DNA of 64,000 nucleotides from an uncultured Muribaculaceae bacterium (GCA_910577315.1 CAJTME010000001.1:248001-312000); one strand, 5' to 3'. Shown: positions 9,601-17,994, counted from the first letter of the stretch. Program-made: numbers and translations. Notes: generated by a model from the sequence alone, not told the origin.

Positions 9601-9768
9601 GGTCTCACCTTGCACCACTACGCTGGCGCCGAGGGCGGGTTCTCCCTCAGGCTCGTACACTGTGCCGGTGACAGTGATTTTTTGCGCTAATGCAGGAATG
9701 GCGCACGCCAGCACCAGAGTGAGGGCGAGCAACGCTTTCCGTGTCATTTGAAAACAAATGTTTTGCAT
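6667..9768 (-). CDS. susC: SusC/RagA family TonB-linked outer-membrane transporter
   Basis: 1033 aa. A signal peptide (TLVLACAIPALAQ) is followed by a carboxypeptidase-regulatory-like domain (about 30-105, VTGTVYEPEGEPALGASV), the SusC hallmark motif (VVAIGYGTVKKSDATGSV, about 112-130), a plug domain with IQIRGGASLS and PLIVIDGVP, and a beta-barrel ending in a C-terminal Phe (SLGVVASF). It imports oligosaccharides over the outer membrane using TonB energy and works with the adjacent SusD. Translation could also start at the Met at 9747, which gives a shorter signal peptide. No carbohydrate-active enzyme or SusR/hybrid-sensor regulator accompanies the operon in this window. Confidence 0.95.
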   Translation of the reverse strand: MQNICFQMTRKALLALTLVLACAIPALAQKITVTGTVYEPEGEPALGASVVVQGETNGVVTDLDGNYSIVVDPNGSLVFSYIGCEPQTVAVQGRTHIDVNLTSSSVALQEVVAIGYGTVKKSDATGSVGIVKPNEIEAGLASSAQDLLVGSSPGVVVSTDGGSPQGGASIQIRGGASLSATTEPLIVIDGVPMDSKGVTGSSNPLALVNPENIESMTILKDASATAIFGSRASNGVIIITTKKGQSGRPQVNFSANFYVNTPRNYMNMMTGNEFADFIIRTQGEGSVPASALGQMVNGERVIYNTDWQKEVLRTSFSHDYSLSVGGTAGFLPYRVAVGYTDNQGIIRNSGMKRLTGSINLTPKFFDDLLSINANVKGAYIRNSYDQGALGGAVSFNPTLPVKNPEGNVFNNWTTYANSGNVAGPTTPGTDINTLQAINPRSLIDDYSSKSNVYQSVGNIQFDLKMPFLRELSANLNLGYDYSHGECANLNSAFSPNAWKSGFSVKDDNGNVTNFKAGYANRDKSLDENLSLLLDVLVNYNKEFDAIKSALSVTGGYSWQHFDQKGHSFSVVDPAIANASDEALRQYAGYQYADTYYYKQAYQLVSFFGRLNYTFMDRYLLTATLRHDGTSRFGKTHRWGTYPAVALGWKILDESFMESARGWMTELKLRGGYGVTGQQGLDNDFYPYLAKYYNNLSNMTNRYPLNGEYVHPLNPDKYNADLKWESTATWNVGLDFGFLNGRINGSIEYYIRKTSDLLVEANFPAGSNLSNTGIINAGDLRNEGFEINLNTRPVVTQNFRWNSNINVAYNKNKITRIADGYNGVTGSIDNGVFVEKHEVGYPAYSFYVYEQVYDNAGNPLEGVYVDQNGDGIITDADKIMYHSIFPAVTLNWSNTFNFKNWDFGFVLRGNFDNWVYNKNQANNVFINPTTSTVPLSNVMADTYLFSQARNTEQLTSNYFVQNASFVRCDNITLGYTWDNLLHDQLRLRLFGAVQNPFVITKYKGLDPEVSYSKGIDNSVYPRPITFSLGVVASF

Positions 9769-10095
9769 GCAAGAAAGGTTTTTAAGTTAGTAATTATATA
9801 ATCTCAAGTTATTGAATTTCAATTCAATGTGCACAATTAAGCCGCAGACTCGGAAGCCGGCGGAGCGTTCTGTCTAATCTTGATAAACGGGAGTTCATGG
9901 TATCGATTATCAAGGTGTCAGTCAACGTCTTGCATTTCACAATTCAGTCTTTCGCTTTTCTCATGAGCCTGGACCTATGCACATGGCATTTGTCTAAGCG
10001 GGGACAAAGTAAGCAATTTTTCTCCAATTTACCAAATTTTAACCCCGAAGATGTCAGCCATTACGCATTTTAACAATCAAGTGTTAAATTAACAG
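9769..10095 (-). promoter_or_regulatory. susC upstream region with candidate promoter and palindrome
   Basis: This 327-bp gap has no convincing gene. On the minus strand TTTG (10033-10036) lies 20 bases upstream of TTACTTTG (10005-10012), one mismatch from the Bacteroidetes -7 consensus; used as promoter it would give a leader of about 230 nt. An imperfect palindrome ATTGAATTTCAATTCAAT lies at 9811-9828, 43 bases before the start codon, and could be an operator or a translational element. Confidence 0.35.
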
Positions 10096-11277
10096 TCACG
10101 CACGGAAACATCCGCCGACCAATCGCCTGACAACGACAATATTGACAGCCGTGACAACCAGCATGACAGCCACAGCCGCTGCAATAGTCGGAAATACCGA
10201 CGACGGCTCCAGCCCGACCACCGACAACGGAGTCGTCCAAAGGCCACGGACCAGCAGCACAGCCGCACATGCCAGGACGAGCACGCAAGAGTTCACAACG
10301 GCAAGCAGGCGTATATAGCCCGCAGACACGGCCCGGCATGAATATCCGAGCAGAAGAAGGGTTGAGATTGTGCGGCGGTTCTTCTGCACGAGCAGAAACA
10401 GACTGAGCAGCAGAATACCGAGGGCAAGCAACGCTATGACGCCCCCTACCCCTGCAATCACCGATGTCACGACCCGCAGGAAGTATGCGGCGCGGCCAAG
10501 GTCGGCCTGTGGCCCCGCCACTTCATACCCACGGTTGGCCATGAAGTCGTTGACGGTCGGGTCAGCGCCATCGGTCACCTCCACGACAAGGCGCGACGGC
10601 TGGGGCACGTCGTCACCTCCGAACCGTCCGTGGGCCCAGTCCATGAACCGCTGCGGAACCGCCACGGTGTTGAGCCACGAGGAGAAGCTAACGATTCTGG
10701 CTGGAAACACTTCCGACCGGCCGTTTCCGCTCAGCCTCACCGTCAGTGGGATGGAGCCGAGCATGTCCTGGCTCACCACCGGCATCCCTCCCGAGGGAGC
10801 GAATCCCATATTATATAATGTGAGATAATCCTTTGAAACCAAAATCGGTATTTCGGGCTGCGACGGGTCGAACGTCCATTTTGACAGGTCTACATCCACC
10901 ACATCGTCTGGCAGAGATTCAAAAAACAGCGAGGTGCTGAGGTTGCGTCCGCCAAAGTCAACGCCGGCCCATACGCGGAAATCGGCCGCCTGGAACGGGG
11001 CTACCTTTCCGGCCCAGGGCTGCGACTCGATGTCGGCGATGTCCTCGGGTGAGAATCCCGGCGTTTTGCCCGTCAGCGTGGATTTAATCCCGACAGGTTT
11101 GGAAATCACAAGGTTTCTCGCTCCCACAAGCTCTTCCTGACCATCCGCGCCGAATGCTCCGGCCACATCACGGTAGAACTGAAACGCTACCAGCACAATC
11201 ACCAGTCCGACAAGCATGGCCACGGCATAGCCGCCGATTTGCCAAGCACTTATATTTTTTCTAAGCAGGCGGTTCAT
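10096..11277 (-). CDS. ABC transporter permease, FtsX/MacB type
   Basis: 393 aa. One N-terminal membrane segment (about 13-33) is followed by a large extracytoplasmic domain (about 35-265) and three membrane segments near the C-terminus (about 268-298, 318-345, 355-382): the FtsX/MacB permease topology. The partner ATPase gene overlaps its start by 4 bases (11274-11277), indicating translational coupling. FtsX/MacB permeases act in the inner membrane as mechanotransmitters or lipoprotein/peptide exporters rather than as classic importers; which applies here cannot be read from the sequence. Confidence 0.8.
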   Translation of the reverse strand: MNRLLRKNISAWQIGGYAVAMLVGLVIVLVAFQFYRDVAGAFGADGQEELVGARNLVISKPVGIKSTLTGKTPGFSPEDIADIESQPWAGKVAPFQAADFRVWAGVDFGGRNLSTSLFFESLPDDVVDVDLSKWTFDPSQPEIPILVSKDYLTLYNMGFAPSGGMPVVSQDMLGSIPLTVRLSGNGRSEVFPARIVSFSSWLNTVAVPQRFMDWAHGRFGGDDVPQPSRLVVEVTDGADPTVNDFMANRGYEVAGPQADLGRAAYFLRVVTSVIAGVGGVIALLALGILLLSLFLLVQKNRRTISTLLLLGYSCRAVSAGYIRLLAVVNSCVLVLACAAVLLVRGLWTTPLSVVGLEPSSVFPTIAAAVAVMLVVTAVNIVVVRRLVGGCFRA

Positions 11278-11939
11278 AGCGTCAGGGGAATGTAGGGTGA
11301 AGGCAATTCAAGCACGTTGCCGACTGAGGTGAATATTATCCCTGCCCCGAGTTCGCGGGCCGCCTCGACCGCGAGCTGCCCGACAAGGCCGTTGTTGTAG
11401 GCGTCGAGATGGCTCACCGGCTCATCGAGAATCAGGAAATCGAAGGGTTGGCAGAGGGCGCGGATAAACGCCACACGCTGTTTCTGCCCCACCGACATGC
11501 GTCCCGCCGGCGCGGAGATGCGGTTGTCTATGCCGAGCATCCCGAACATACAGCGTATGTCGGCCTCCGAGCGGAAATCGGTGAGGCGGTTTTTCAACAG
11601 CACATTGTCGAGTGCCGAAAGTTCGTCGAACAGGTCGAGCTCCTGGGGAAGGTAGGCGAGATTGCTGCAACGCAAGCGACTCCATTCCGAGGGACGGAAT
11701 GGACGGATGTCGGCGCCGTCGAAAGTGATGCGGCCCTGATAGTCGGTGCGCACACCATATATGAATGAGCAGAACGATGTCTTGCCGGCACCCGACGACG
11801 CATTCACGCAGTAGTATTGTCCGCGTTCCAGCTCGAGCCTGGTGCGCCATACCTGCGAGGGGCGAGCGCACTCGTCCTCGTCGCCGACAAACACGCTCGG
11901 CATGACATTATCGAGCAAAATCCTGTCAAGCCGTTTCAT
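11274..11939 (-). CDS. ABC transporter ATP-binding protein
   Basis: 221 aa, a single nucleotide-binding domain. Walker A is SSGAGKTS (about 47-54, a variant of GxxGxGKS/T), the signature motif is MSVGQKQRV, and Walker B is FLILDEPVSHLD. It overlaps both neighbours by 4 bases: the lipoprotein gene before it and the permease gene after it. It energises the permease at 10096-11277. Unlike many LolD/MacB ATPases it has a glutamine in place of the second glycine of LSGGQ (SVGQK), a small divergence. Confidence 0.88.
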   Translation of the reverse strand: MKRLDRILLDNVMPSVFVGDEDECARPSQVWRTRLELERGQYYCVNASSGAGKTSFCSFIYGVRTDYQGRITFDGADIRPFRPSEWSRLRCSNLAYLPQELDLFDELSALDNVLLKNRLTDFRSEADIRCMFGMLGIDNRISAPAGRMSVGQKQRVAFIRALCQPFDFLILDEPVSHLDAYNNGLVGQLAVEAARELGAGIIFTSVGNVLELPSPYIPLTL

Positions 11940-13228
11940 TGTTTACCAAGCAGTTGTATGGCCGTGGACAGGAACGGTTCATCGCTGCCGGTGAACTCCA
12001 CGGAGATATTCAAACGCTCGTCGCGCAGCGCCGCACGAGCCTTGATGCCGCAACGGTCGGCGCCGGTCAACATCCCCAGCGCCTCGGCGGGAATGTTCAG
12101 GTTCAGCCACGCAATGCAGCCGTCCACGTCCTTGGCGTCCACGCTGCCGCAAGACACAGGAGCCGACGTAGACAGCTTGAGCACATCGCCGTCAACGCGG
12201 CTTTCAATGAATCCATCCAGTCCCTGCCGCGACAGCTCACTTTTGGCGCCCATAAGCATCAGGGCTGCCGCCGCACTGCTCTTGGCCGTCACCGAAAGGT
12301 TGGCATTGATGTCATCTAATCCGTTCAACGGCAATTTTATGTTGAGGTTGCCCCATACAGGGCCGGCTACCGAAGCCGAAACCGCAGCCATCTGGGCGCG
12401 GGAGATTTCAAAAATCCCCAGTTTCGACACAAGGCGCAGCACATCGGAATAGTCGCCGCGGGCCACCGCGAACGAAAGCATGGCTCCGGCGCTCAGTTCG
12501 GAGGCTTCGGCAGCTCCGAGGTGACCGTAGCCGTCGCCCTCCAGCCATTTCGCCGATTTTCCATCTGCATCAATGCCCTCGGCATCGATGTTCATGCGGT
12601 TGGCGTCGAAATCCACAGCCACCTTTGCTGTGTGGCTTCTGTACTCCACGATGGCATTAATGGCCGCGGGACCTGAAAGCGCCTCGCGCTTCCATGAGGA
12701 AAGCGGTGCGGTGGCGCCCTTCTTTATGTCCTTCAGCTCCGATGCAGCCGTCCCGGCGGCTCCGGCTTCCATCATCCAAAGGTAATCACCGTCGACAAGG
12801 AGAAACATCGAGGTCGATGCCTTGAGGGCGTTGGCAGGAGAATATACCTCAAAATCGCCGCTCTGGCCCTTCTTATAGCCGAGTTTGCCGAGCGATTTGT
12901 CAAGAGCGTCCATGTCGCGGACTGCCATCACGCTCACATTCCTGTCACCTTCGCGGAAATTTGCCGACACCCAGCAGTCCATGTCGAGACCGTCGAGGGC
13001 GAGCACCGTGCGCAAATCCGCAAAGCGGCGTCCCGGAGGCAACAAGGCGGCCACATCGCCGGCATCGGTGACTCCGAGCGAAACTGCCACCGCGTTGGGT
13101 TTCATTGCAATTACAGACGATGCATTGCTGCCGACGGCATCGAGTGCCGACGCAGCCTCGTGGCGCGAGCAGCCCGCAAACACCAGGAGCACGGCGCCTA
13201 AAAGGAGAATATTGATAAGTGTTCTCAT
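11936..13228 (-). CDS. Bacteroidales lipoprotein, DUF4836/DUF3352-like (uncertain)
   Basis: 430 aa from the Met at 13228, chosen because it opens a lipoprotein signal (INILLLGAVLLVFAGC, Cys19); an upstream TTG at 13300 would add 24 residues and destroy it. The mature protein has the pattern of Bacteroidales lipoproteins that evaluate residues in repeated alpha/beta modules (SSVIAMKPNAVAVSLG..., DLRTVLALDGLDMDCWVSANF). A -7 box TAAATTTG (minus strand, 13249-13256) lies about 20 bases upstream. It is the first gene of a coupled three-gene operon with the ABC ATPase and permease, so it may be substrate or partner of that system. The domain assignment is by resemblance only. Confidence 0.6.
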   Translation of the reverse strand: MRTLINILLLGAVLLVFAGCSRHEAASALDAVGSNASSVIAMKPNAVAVSLGVTDAGDVAALLPPGRRFADLRTVLALDGLDMDCWVSANFREGDRNVSVMAVRDMDALDKSLGKLGYKKGQSGDFEVYSPANALKASTSMFLLVDGDYLWMMEAGAAGTAASELKDIKKGATAPLSSWKREALSGPAAINAIVEYRSHTAKVAVDFDANRMNIDAEGIDADGKSAKWLEGDGYGHLGAAEASELSAGAMLSFAVARGDYSDVLRLVSKLGIFEISRAQMAAVSASVAGPVWGNLNIKLPLNGLDDINANLSVTAKSSAAAALMLMGAKSELSRQGLDGFIESRVDGDVLKLSTSAPVSCGSVDAKDVDGCIAWLNLNIPAEALGMLTGADRCGIKARAALRDERLNISVEFTGSDEPFLSTAIQLLGKQ

Positions 13229-13248
13229 GCTTGGAATATTATTACTGG

Positions 13249-13296
13249 CAAATTTACAAATATTCCGCGAATATTCACGGAATTTTCTTAACTTTG
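13249..13296. promoter_or_regulatory. Divergent Bacteroidetes -7 boxes (lipoprotein operon / aspC)
   Basis: TAAATTTG on the minus strand (13249-13256) faces the lipoprotein-ABC operon, and TAACTTTG on the plus strand (13289-13296) lies 28 bases before aspC. Neither has a clear -33 box. Confidence 0.5.
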
Positions 13297-13324
13297 CCAA
13301 AGTAACCCCAATCTACCTACCCCT

Positions 13325-14509
13325 ATGGACTTCTTATCAAACCGCGTAAAATCGCTCGCAGTGTCGCAGACACTGGCCATGTCGCAGAAAAGTTCCGAAC
13401 TCCGCGCACAAGGCATAGACGTAATCAACCTGTCGGTCGGCGAACCCGACTTCAACACCCCGGCCCACATCAAGGAGGCGGCCCGTCGTGCTATTGATGA
13501 GAATTTCAGCTTCTACTCGCCCGTTCCGGGATTCATTTCGCTGCGCGAGGCGATTGCCGCGAAACTCAGCCGCGAGAACGGATTGAACTTCTCGCCAGCG
13601 CAAATCGTCGTGGGCAACGGCGCCAAACAAGCCCTCTGCAACGTAATCCTCGCAACGGTGAATCCCGGCGATGAGGTGGTGATTCCCACTCCGGCATGGG
13701 TCAGCTATGTGGAAATGGTTAAGCTTGCCGAAGGCAAAAGCGTGCTCGTCCCTGCCGGAATCGACACCAACTTCAAGATAACCCCGGCTCAGCTTGAGGC
13801 TGCCATAACCGAACGCACCCGCATGGTTTTGCTCTGTTCGCCGTCGAATCCCACTGGCAGCGTCTATTCCAAGGAAGAGCTTCAGGGACTCGTCGACGTC
13901 ATCGCGCGCCATCCCGGCATCCTCGTCCTGGCTGATGAGATATATGAACACATCAATTACACGGGCTCGTTCACCTCGCTCGGCTCGTTCCCCGAAATAG
14001 CCGACCGAACCATCATCATCAACGGCGTGTCGAAAGCCTACGCCATGACCGGCTGGCGCATAGGCTACTGCGCCGCCCCGCCCGACATCGCCAAAGCCGT
14101 ATCAAAACTCCAGGGGCAGTACACCTCGGGCGCATCGTCAATAGCCCAGAAAGCCGCCGAAGCCGCCTACAACGGCCCACAGGACTGCGTGGCAGAAATG
14201 TGCGCGGCCTTCCGCCGCCGCCGTGACCTGGTTGTCGAACTTGCCTCTCAGATTCCCGGATTCAAGGTCAACGAACCTCAGGGAGCGTTCTACCTGTTCC
14301 CGGAAGTATCAGGCGTGCTGGGCAAGCGCTTCGGAGGCCGTTTAATCGAGACTTCCGGCGACCTGGCCATGTATCTGCTTGAAGAAGCGCATGTTGCCAC
14401 AGTCGACGGCGCCGCATTCTGCGCCCCCGGCTACATCCGTTTCAGCTACGCCACCAGCGACGAGAACCTGCGCAACGCCATGGCACGCATCAAGGCGGCC
14501 CTCTCCTGA
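13325..14509 (+). CDS. aspC: Aspartate aminotransferase, class I/II fold type I
   Basis: 394 aa, standard length. PLP enzyme interconverting aspartate/2-oxoglutarate and oxaloacetate/glutamate. Family motifs are present in order: LSVGEPDFNTP near residue 40, SPSNPTGSVYS (about 178-188), VLADEIYEHINY (about 201-212), and NGVSKAYAMTGWRIGY with Lys237 as the cofactor-binding lysine. The arginine that holds the substrate alpha-carboxylate is in GYIRFSYA near the C-terminus. The gene stands alone and its stop codon abuts the palindromic element at 14510-14600, which separates it from the convergent sugar transferase gene. Related aminotransferases with prephenate activity cannot be excluded. Confidence 0.9.
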   Translation: MDFLSNRVKSLAVSQTLAMSQKSSELRAQGIDVINLSVGEPDFNTPAHIKEAARRAIDENFSFYSPVPGFISLREAIAAKLSRENGLNFSPAQIVVGNGAKQALCNVILATVNPGDEVVIPTPAWVSYVEMVKLAEGKSVLVPAGIDTNFKITPAQLEAAITERTRMVLLCSPSNPTGSVYSKEELQGLVDVIARHPGILVLADEIYEHINYTGSFTSLGSFPEIADRTIIINGVSKAYAMTGWRIGYCAAPPDIAKAVSKLQGQYTSGASSIAQKAAEAAYNGPQDCVAEMCAAFRRRRDLVVELASQIPGFKVNEPQGAFYLFPEVSGVLGKRFGGRLIETSGDLAMYLLEEAHVATVDGAAFCAPGYIRFSYATSDENLRNAMARIKAALS

Positions 14510-14600
14510 TAAATAATAATCGCCATCCGGCTATCTCCGAGTAATCGGAGAACTCGGAGCACTCGGAGTGCTCCGTAGGCCGGATGGCGATTATTATTTA
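14510..14600. repeat. Palindromic GCCATCCGGC element, copy 1
   Basis: A 22-bp perfect inverted repeat (14510-14531 and 14579-14600), with the shared inner part GCCATCCGGC at its centre, encloses 47 bp that fold into two smaller hairpins (CTCCGA/TCGGAG and CGGAGCACT/AGTGCTCCG). It fills the whole gap between the convergent aspC and sugar transferase genes; the right arm includes the latter's stop codon. It is related to the element at 30195-30294. It probably terminates transcription from both sides. Confidence 0.8.
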
Positions 14601-16052
14601 AAAAGCGTTTTCCTCGCCGTGAATCGCATTGAGCACGGTGCGGGCCATGATTTTCAGGTCGAGAAGGAAAGTCCAGTGCTCGATGTACCACACGTCATAC
14701 TCCACGCGCTTTTCCATCTTCCACAGCTCGTCTGTGGGACCGCGGTAGCCGTTCACCTGCGCCCAGCCGGTGATGCCGGGCTTGACCAGATGGCGAACCA
14801 TGTACTGATCGACGAGCTTTGAGTACTCCTCGGTATGACGCAGCATGTGCGGACGGGGACCCACTATGCTCATGTCACCCTTGAACACATTGATGAACTG
14901 AGGTAGCTCGTCAAGACTCGTGCGGCGCAGCAAGTCGCCGAGCTTGGTCTTGCGCGGGTCGTCCTTGGTGGCCTGGGCCCGATCGGAATCAACATTGACG
15001 TGCATGGTCCTGAACTTATAGCATCCGAACGGCTTTCCCTTATAGCCAGAACGCTGCTGCTTGAAATATATCGGGCCTGGCGACGTCAGCTTAATTGCCA
15101 ACGCGATGGGAATGTATATCAGCGGATAAAACAGCAGGAAGAACGACGAAACGGCAATGTCAAACGAACGTTTGAGGGCACGGTTGACAGCCTTTTTCAA
15201 GGGATTGCGGCGAATCGACAGAACAGGTACCGCGCCGATGTTCTCCATCTGGAAGTCGCGGGAGATGTAGCGCGAAATCTGCGGCACATAGAAGAATTCC
15301 ATCACATTGTCGTCTGCAATCTTTATGACACGCGACAGCACGTCGTCATGACCCGGAATGGTAAAGAACACCTGGTCGACATCGTGGTCGCTGACGTAAG
15401 CCTCCAAATCGTCGATGCTGCCGCAGTATGGCAGTTCGAAATCCTGTCGCCACTCGTGGTCGAAGAATCCGAGAACCTTATACCCATATCCCGGATCGGA
15501 GTGCATCGCTTCATACAGGCGCCTGGCGGTGGTGTTGGTGCCGACAATCACCACCTTGGCAAAGTTCATGCCGCGGCGGCGGTATTTCTTGATTACATGA
15601 CGCGACAACAAGGTCCACAGCGCCACGGCAACCCCGAGCATGACATAATACGATACATAAAATTGAGCACCGAGATTATGCGTGTCGAAAAGGGTTGTGA
15701 GCGAGAGCAGGAACAGGGCATGGATGCCGATTGTGTTGAGGGTATAGCGAAGAACGTGGTCGAGTTCGATTGCACGCGACTCGCTCACCGACCGGCGGGA
15801 CTCAAAGGCTAAGACGGGAATAAAGCTGGCGTTAACCATGAGCCATGCCCACGGTGTTGTGAAAATTCCGTCGTTAAAGAGATATAAGGTAAGTCCGAAA
15901 AAAAAGTTAAAGAATATCCAGTCCACGGTCAGCAGCACCGTACGGACATATTTACCAAATAAAGGTCTTCTGGTTGCGTTCACAGAATCGAAGTTATTAG
16001 TTTTAACAAATAGGGTAACGATGCGCAGGACTTTAAAGTTCGTCCCGCGCAT
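14598..16052 (-). CDS. Polyprenyl-phosphate glycosyl-1-phosphate transferase (exopolysaccharide initiation)
   Basis: 484 aa. Four or so N-terminal membrane segments (about 35-150), a Rossmann-like central domain (VVIVGTNTTARRLYEAM, about 177-193), one further membrane segment (about 292-315), and the catalytic bacterial sugar transferase domain with KRSFDIAVS, SPGPIYFKQQRSG and CYKFRTMH, ending in an amphipathic region. Such WcaJ/EpsE-type enzymes attach the first sugar phosphate to undecaprenyl phosphate in the inner membrane, beginning capsule or exopolysaccharide synthesis. There is no capsule cluster beside it; the gene follows the DUF349 gene by 17 bases, so the two are probably cotranscribed. 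Which sugar is used is not shown. Confidence 0.9.
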   Translation of the reverse strand: MRGTNFKVLRIVTLFVKTNNFDSVNATRRPLFGKYVRTVLLTVDWIFFNFFFGLTLYLFNDGIFTTPWAWLMVNASFIPVLAFESRRSVSESRAIELDHVLRYTLNTIGIHALFLLSLTTLFDTHNLGAQFYVSYYVMLGVAVALWTLLSRHVIKKYRRRGMNFAKVVIVGTNTTARRLYEAMHSDPGYGYKVLGFFDHEWRQDFELPYCGSIDDLEAYVSDHDVDQVFFTIPGHDDVLSRVIKIADDNVMEFFYVPQISRYISRDFQMENIGAVPVLSIRRNPLKKAVNRALKRSFDIAVSSFFLLFYPLIYIPIALAIKLTSPGPIYFKQQRSGYKGKPFGCYKFRTMHVNVDSDRAQATKDDPRKTKLGDLLRRTSLDELPQFINVFKGDMSIVGPRPHMLRHTEEYSKLVDQYMVRHLVKPGITGWAQVNGYRGPTDELWKMEKRVEYDVWYIEHWTFLLDLKIMARTVLNAIHGEENAF

Positions 16053-16069
16053 CGGAATTATATGTTTGC

Positions 16070-17914
16070 TTACAACTTCGCGTCGATAAGCTTGATTTTC
16101 TCCTGAAGGTCGGCGATGTCGGCACGCAGGCGCTCGGCCTTGCGTTCAAACTCGCGGAGCATCGAATCGCCGCTCTTGCTCTTTGAGGAAAGGAATCCCA
16201 GATTGTTCTCGTAGGTGCGCAGTTCCTGACGGCGGCTTTCGAGGGCACGCATCATGCGTTCGCGCTCGCGGTAGAGCTTCTGCTGGTCGCCTTCAAGTCC
16301 GGCGAGATTGTCGGTGAAGCGTTCCATGCGGGCCTGGTTGCGGCGCACGTCGAGCGAGTCGCGCAGGGCATCCACCTTAGCGCGGTAAGCGTCATACACC
16401 TTGTCCTTATCGCGGAAAGGCACATGTCCGATTTCTTTCCAACGGTCCTGGAGCTCGCGCAGACGTGCGATAGCCTCCTCACGGGGAGTTTCAGCGGTGA
16501 TTTTTTCGAGTTCGGCAATCACCTCGCGCTTGGCGCGGAGATTTTCGGCTTCCTCCTTGCGGGCACCCGATGTGGCTTTTTTCTTTGCGTCAAAGAACGA
16601 ATCGCACGCTTCCTGGAAACGGCGCCACACTGCGTCGCTGTATTTCTTGGCGACTGTGCCTATGGTCTTCCATTCTTTCTGCATTGCTACGAATTCGTCA
16701 GTGGCCGCTTTCCAGTCGGTCGAGTCCTTGAGGGCCTCGGCACGTTCGGCAAGGGCTGTCTTGCGGGCAAGGTTCTGGGATAGTTCCTCGCGGGTAGAGC
16801 GGAAATATTCGGCCTTTGCGGCAAAGAAGCCGTCGCATAGAGCCCTGAATCGGGCAAAAAGCGCCTTATTCATCTTGCGGGAGGCAAAGCCGAAGGCACG
16901 CCACTGCTGCTGGAGGTCCATGACGGTCTTGGTGGCCTCGTCCCAAGCGGCGAAAGACTTCAGCGATGCCATATCGATGGCCTCAAGTTTTTCGCAAATT
17001 GCGGTCTTTCCGGCTTCGTTTTCGGCCTCGCGCGCCTTACGTTCCTCGAAATGAGCCTGGTAACGTTTGTTGATTTCGGCCGACAGGGCTTTGAATTTGT
17101 TCCAGATTTCCTCGCGGAATTCCTTTGCCACCGGACCAATCTGGCGCCACTTTATATGAAGTTCCTGAAGGCGTTTGTAGGCGGTGATTACATCCTCTTC
17201 AGCGACGAGTTTCTCAGATTCGTCGAGAATGAGCTGCTTGCTGTCAAGATTTTTCTTGAAATCATAGTCGCGCAGTTCCTTGTTGATCTTAAGATTGTCG
17301 GAATAGCGTTCGCGGGCTTCCTGGAAACGTTTCCACACCGATGTGTCGTCGGTTGCGGGTACGTCGCCGATGGCGTTGAACTCATCCTGAAGCTCGCGGT
17401 AGCGCGGGAAAGTGCGGTTGACGTTGTCAGTGTCCTCGGCCAGGGCGATAATCTCGGCAATGACGGCCTCTTTCTTGCGCAGGTTTTCAGCACGTTCAGC
17501 CTCTACCTTGGCTGTATATTCGGCCTTTTTCTCACGGATACGGTTCAGGATGTCCTTAAATTCGGCATCTTCGGTCTCCGAAGCCACTGGCTCGTCCTGC
17601 GGCGCTTCTTCCGTTCCTGTTTCAGCCGCCCTGCGGAATGCGTTGAACTGCTGGCGCAGGTAACGGATGTCGTCGGTCGAAATCTCCGAGGCGTCCTTCG
17701 CAAGAACGGCAGCCGCCTTGTCGAGCAGAGCCTCGCGGGTAAGTGCCTGGAAGCCTTCGGTCATTTCCATTTCAGCTGCCTCTTCCGGGTCAGTGTTGTC
17801 AACAGTTTCAAATTCAGAAGCCTGATTTTCTTCGGCGCTCGCTGCGGCGGGCGCCGGTTGTAAGGTTTGTTCCTCGGCCGCATTAGGTGCCGAAGAAGGT
17901 TCACGCATTTCCAT
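16070..17914 (-). CDS. DUF349 repeat protein
   Basis: 614 aa, highly charged and helical. An acidic, low-complexity N-terminus (about 1-110) is followed by at least five tandem DUF349 modules of about 70 residues, each with a W-K-x-[IV]-G signature (WRQIGPVAKEFR, WKTIGTVAKKYS, WKEIGHVPFRDK, WRAFGFASRK), and a C-terminal coiled coil (about 540-614) ending in LQEKIKLIDAKL. Function is unknown; the family is conserved in Bacteroidetes. It is expressed from a near-consensus promoter and is followed closely by the sugar transferase gene. Confidence 0.85.
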   Translation of the reverse strand: MEMREPSSAPNAAEEQTLQPAPAAASAEENQASEFETVDNTDPEEAAEMEMTEGFQALTREALLDKAAAVLAKDASEISTDDIRYLRQQFNAFRRAAETGTEEAPQDEPVASETEDAEFKDILNRIREKKAEYTAKVEAERAENLRKKEAVIAEIIALAEDTDNVNRTFPRYRELQDEFNAIGDVPATDDTSVWKRFQEARERYSDNLKINKELRDYDFKKNLDSKQLILDESEKLVAEEDVITAYKRLQELHIKWRQIGPVAKEFREEIWNKFKALSAEINKRYQAHFEERKAREAENEAGKTAICEKLEAIDMASLKSFAAWDEATKTVMDLQQQWRAFGFASRKMNKALFARFRALCDGFFAAKAEYFRSTREELSQNLARKTALAERAEALKDSTDWKAATDEFVAMQKEWKTIGTVAKKYSDAVWRRFQEACDSFFDAKKKATSGARKEEAENLRAKREVIAELEKITAETPREEAIARLRELQDRWKEIGHVPFRDKDKVYDAYRAKVDALRDSLDVRRNQARMERFTDNLAGLEGDQQKLYRERERMMRALESRRQELRTYENNLGFLSSKSKSGDSMLREFERKAERLRADIADLQEKIKLIDAKL

Positions 17915-17963
17915 AAGGGTCGTTTATTAAAGTTTAGGACGCCGCAAGCAGCGTATTTCGCCC

Positions 17964-17994
17964 CAAATTTACTCAATTTTTTTCAAAATGCAAA
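17964..17994 (-). promoter_or_regulatory. Consensus promoter of the DUF349 gene
   Basis: On the minus strand TTTG (17991-17994), a 19-bp spacer and TAAATTTG (17964-17971) match the Bacteroidetes consensus at every defined position. The leader is about 45 nt. Confidence 0.75.

Noticed and set aside
14598..16052. A capsule locus around the sugar transferase
   Set aside because: Its neighbours are DUF349 and aspC; no other polysaccharide gene is adjacent, and the glycan set at 52.7-56.3 kb is separate.
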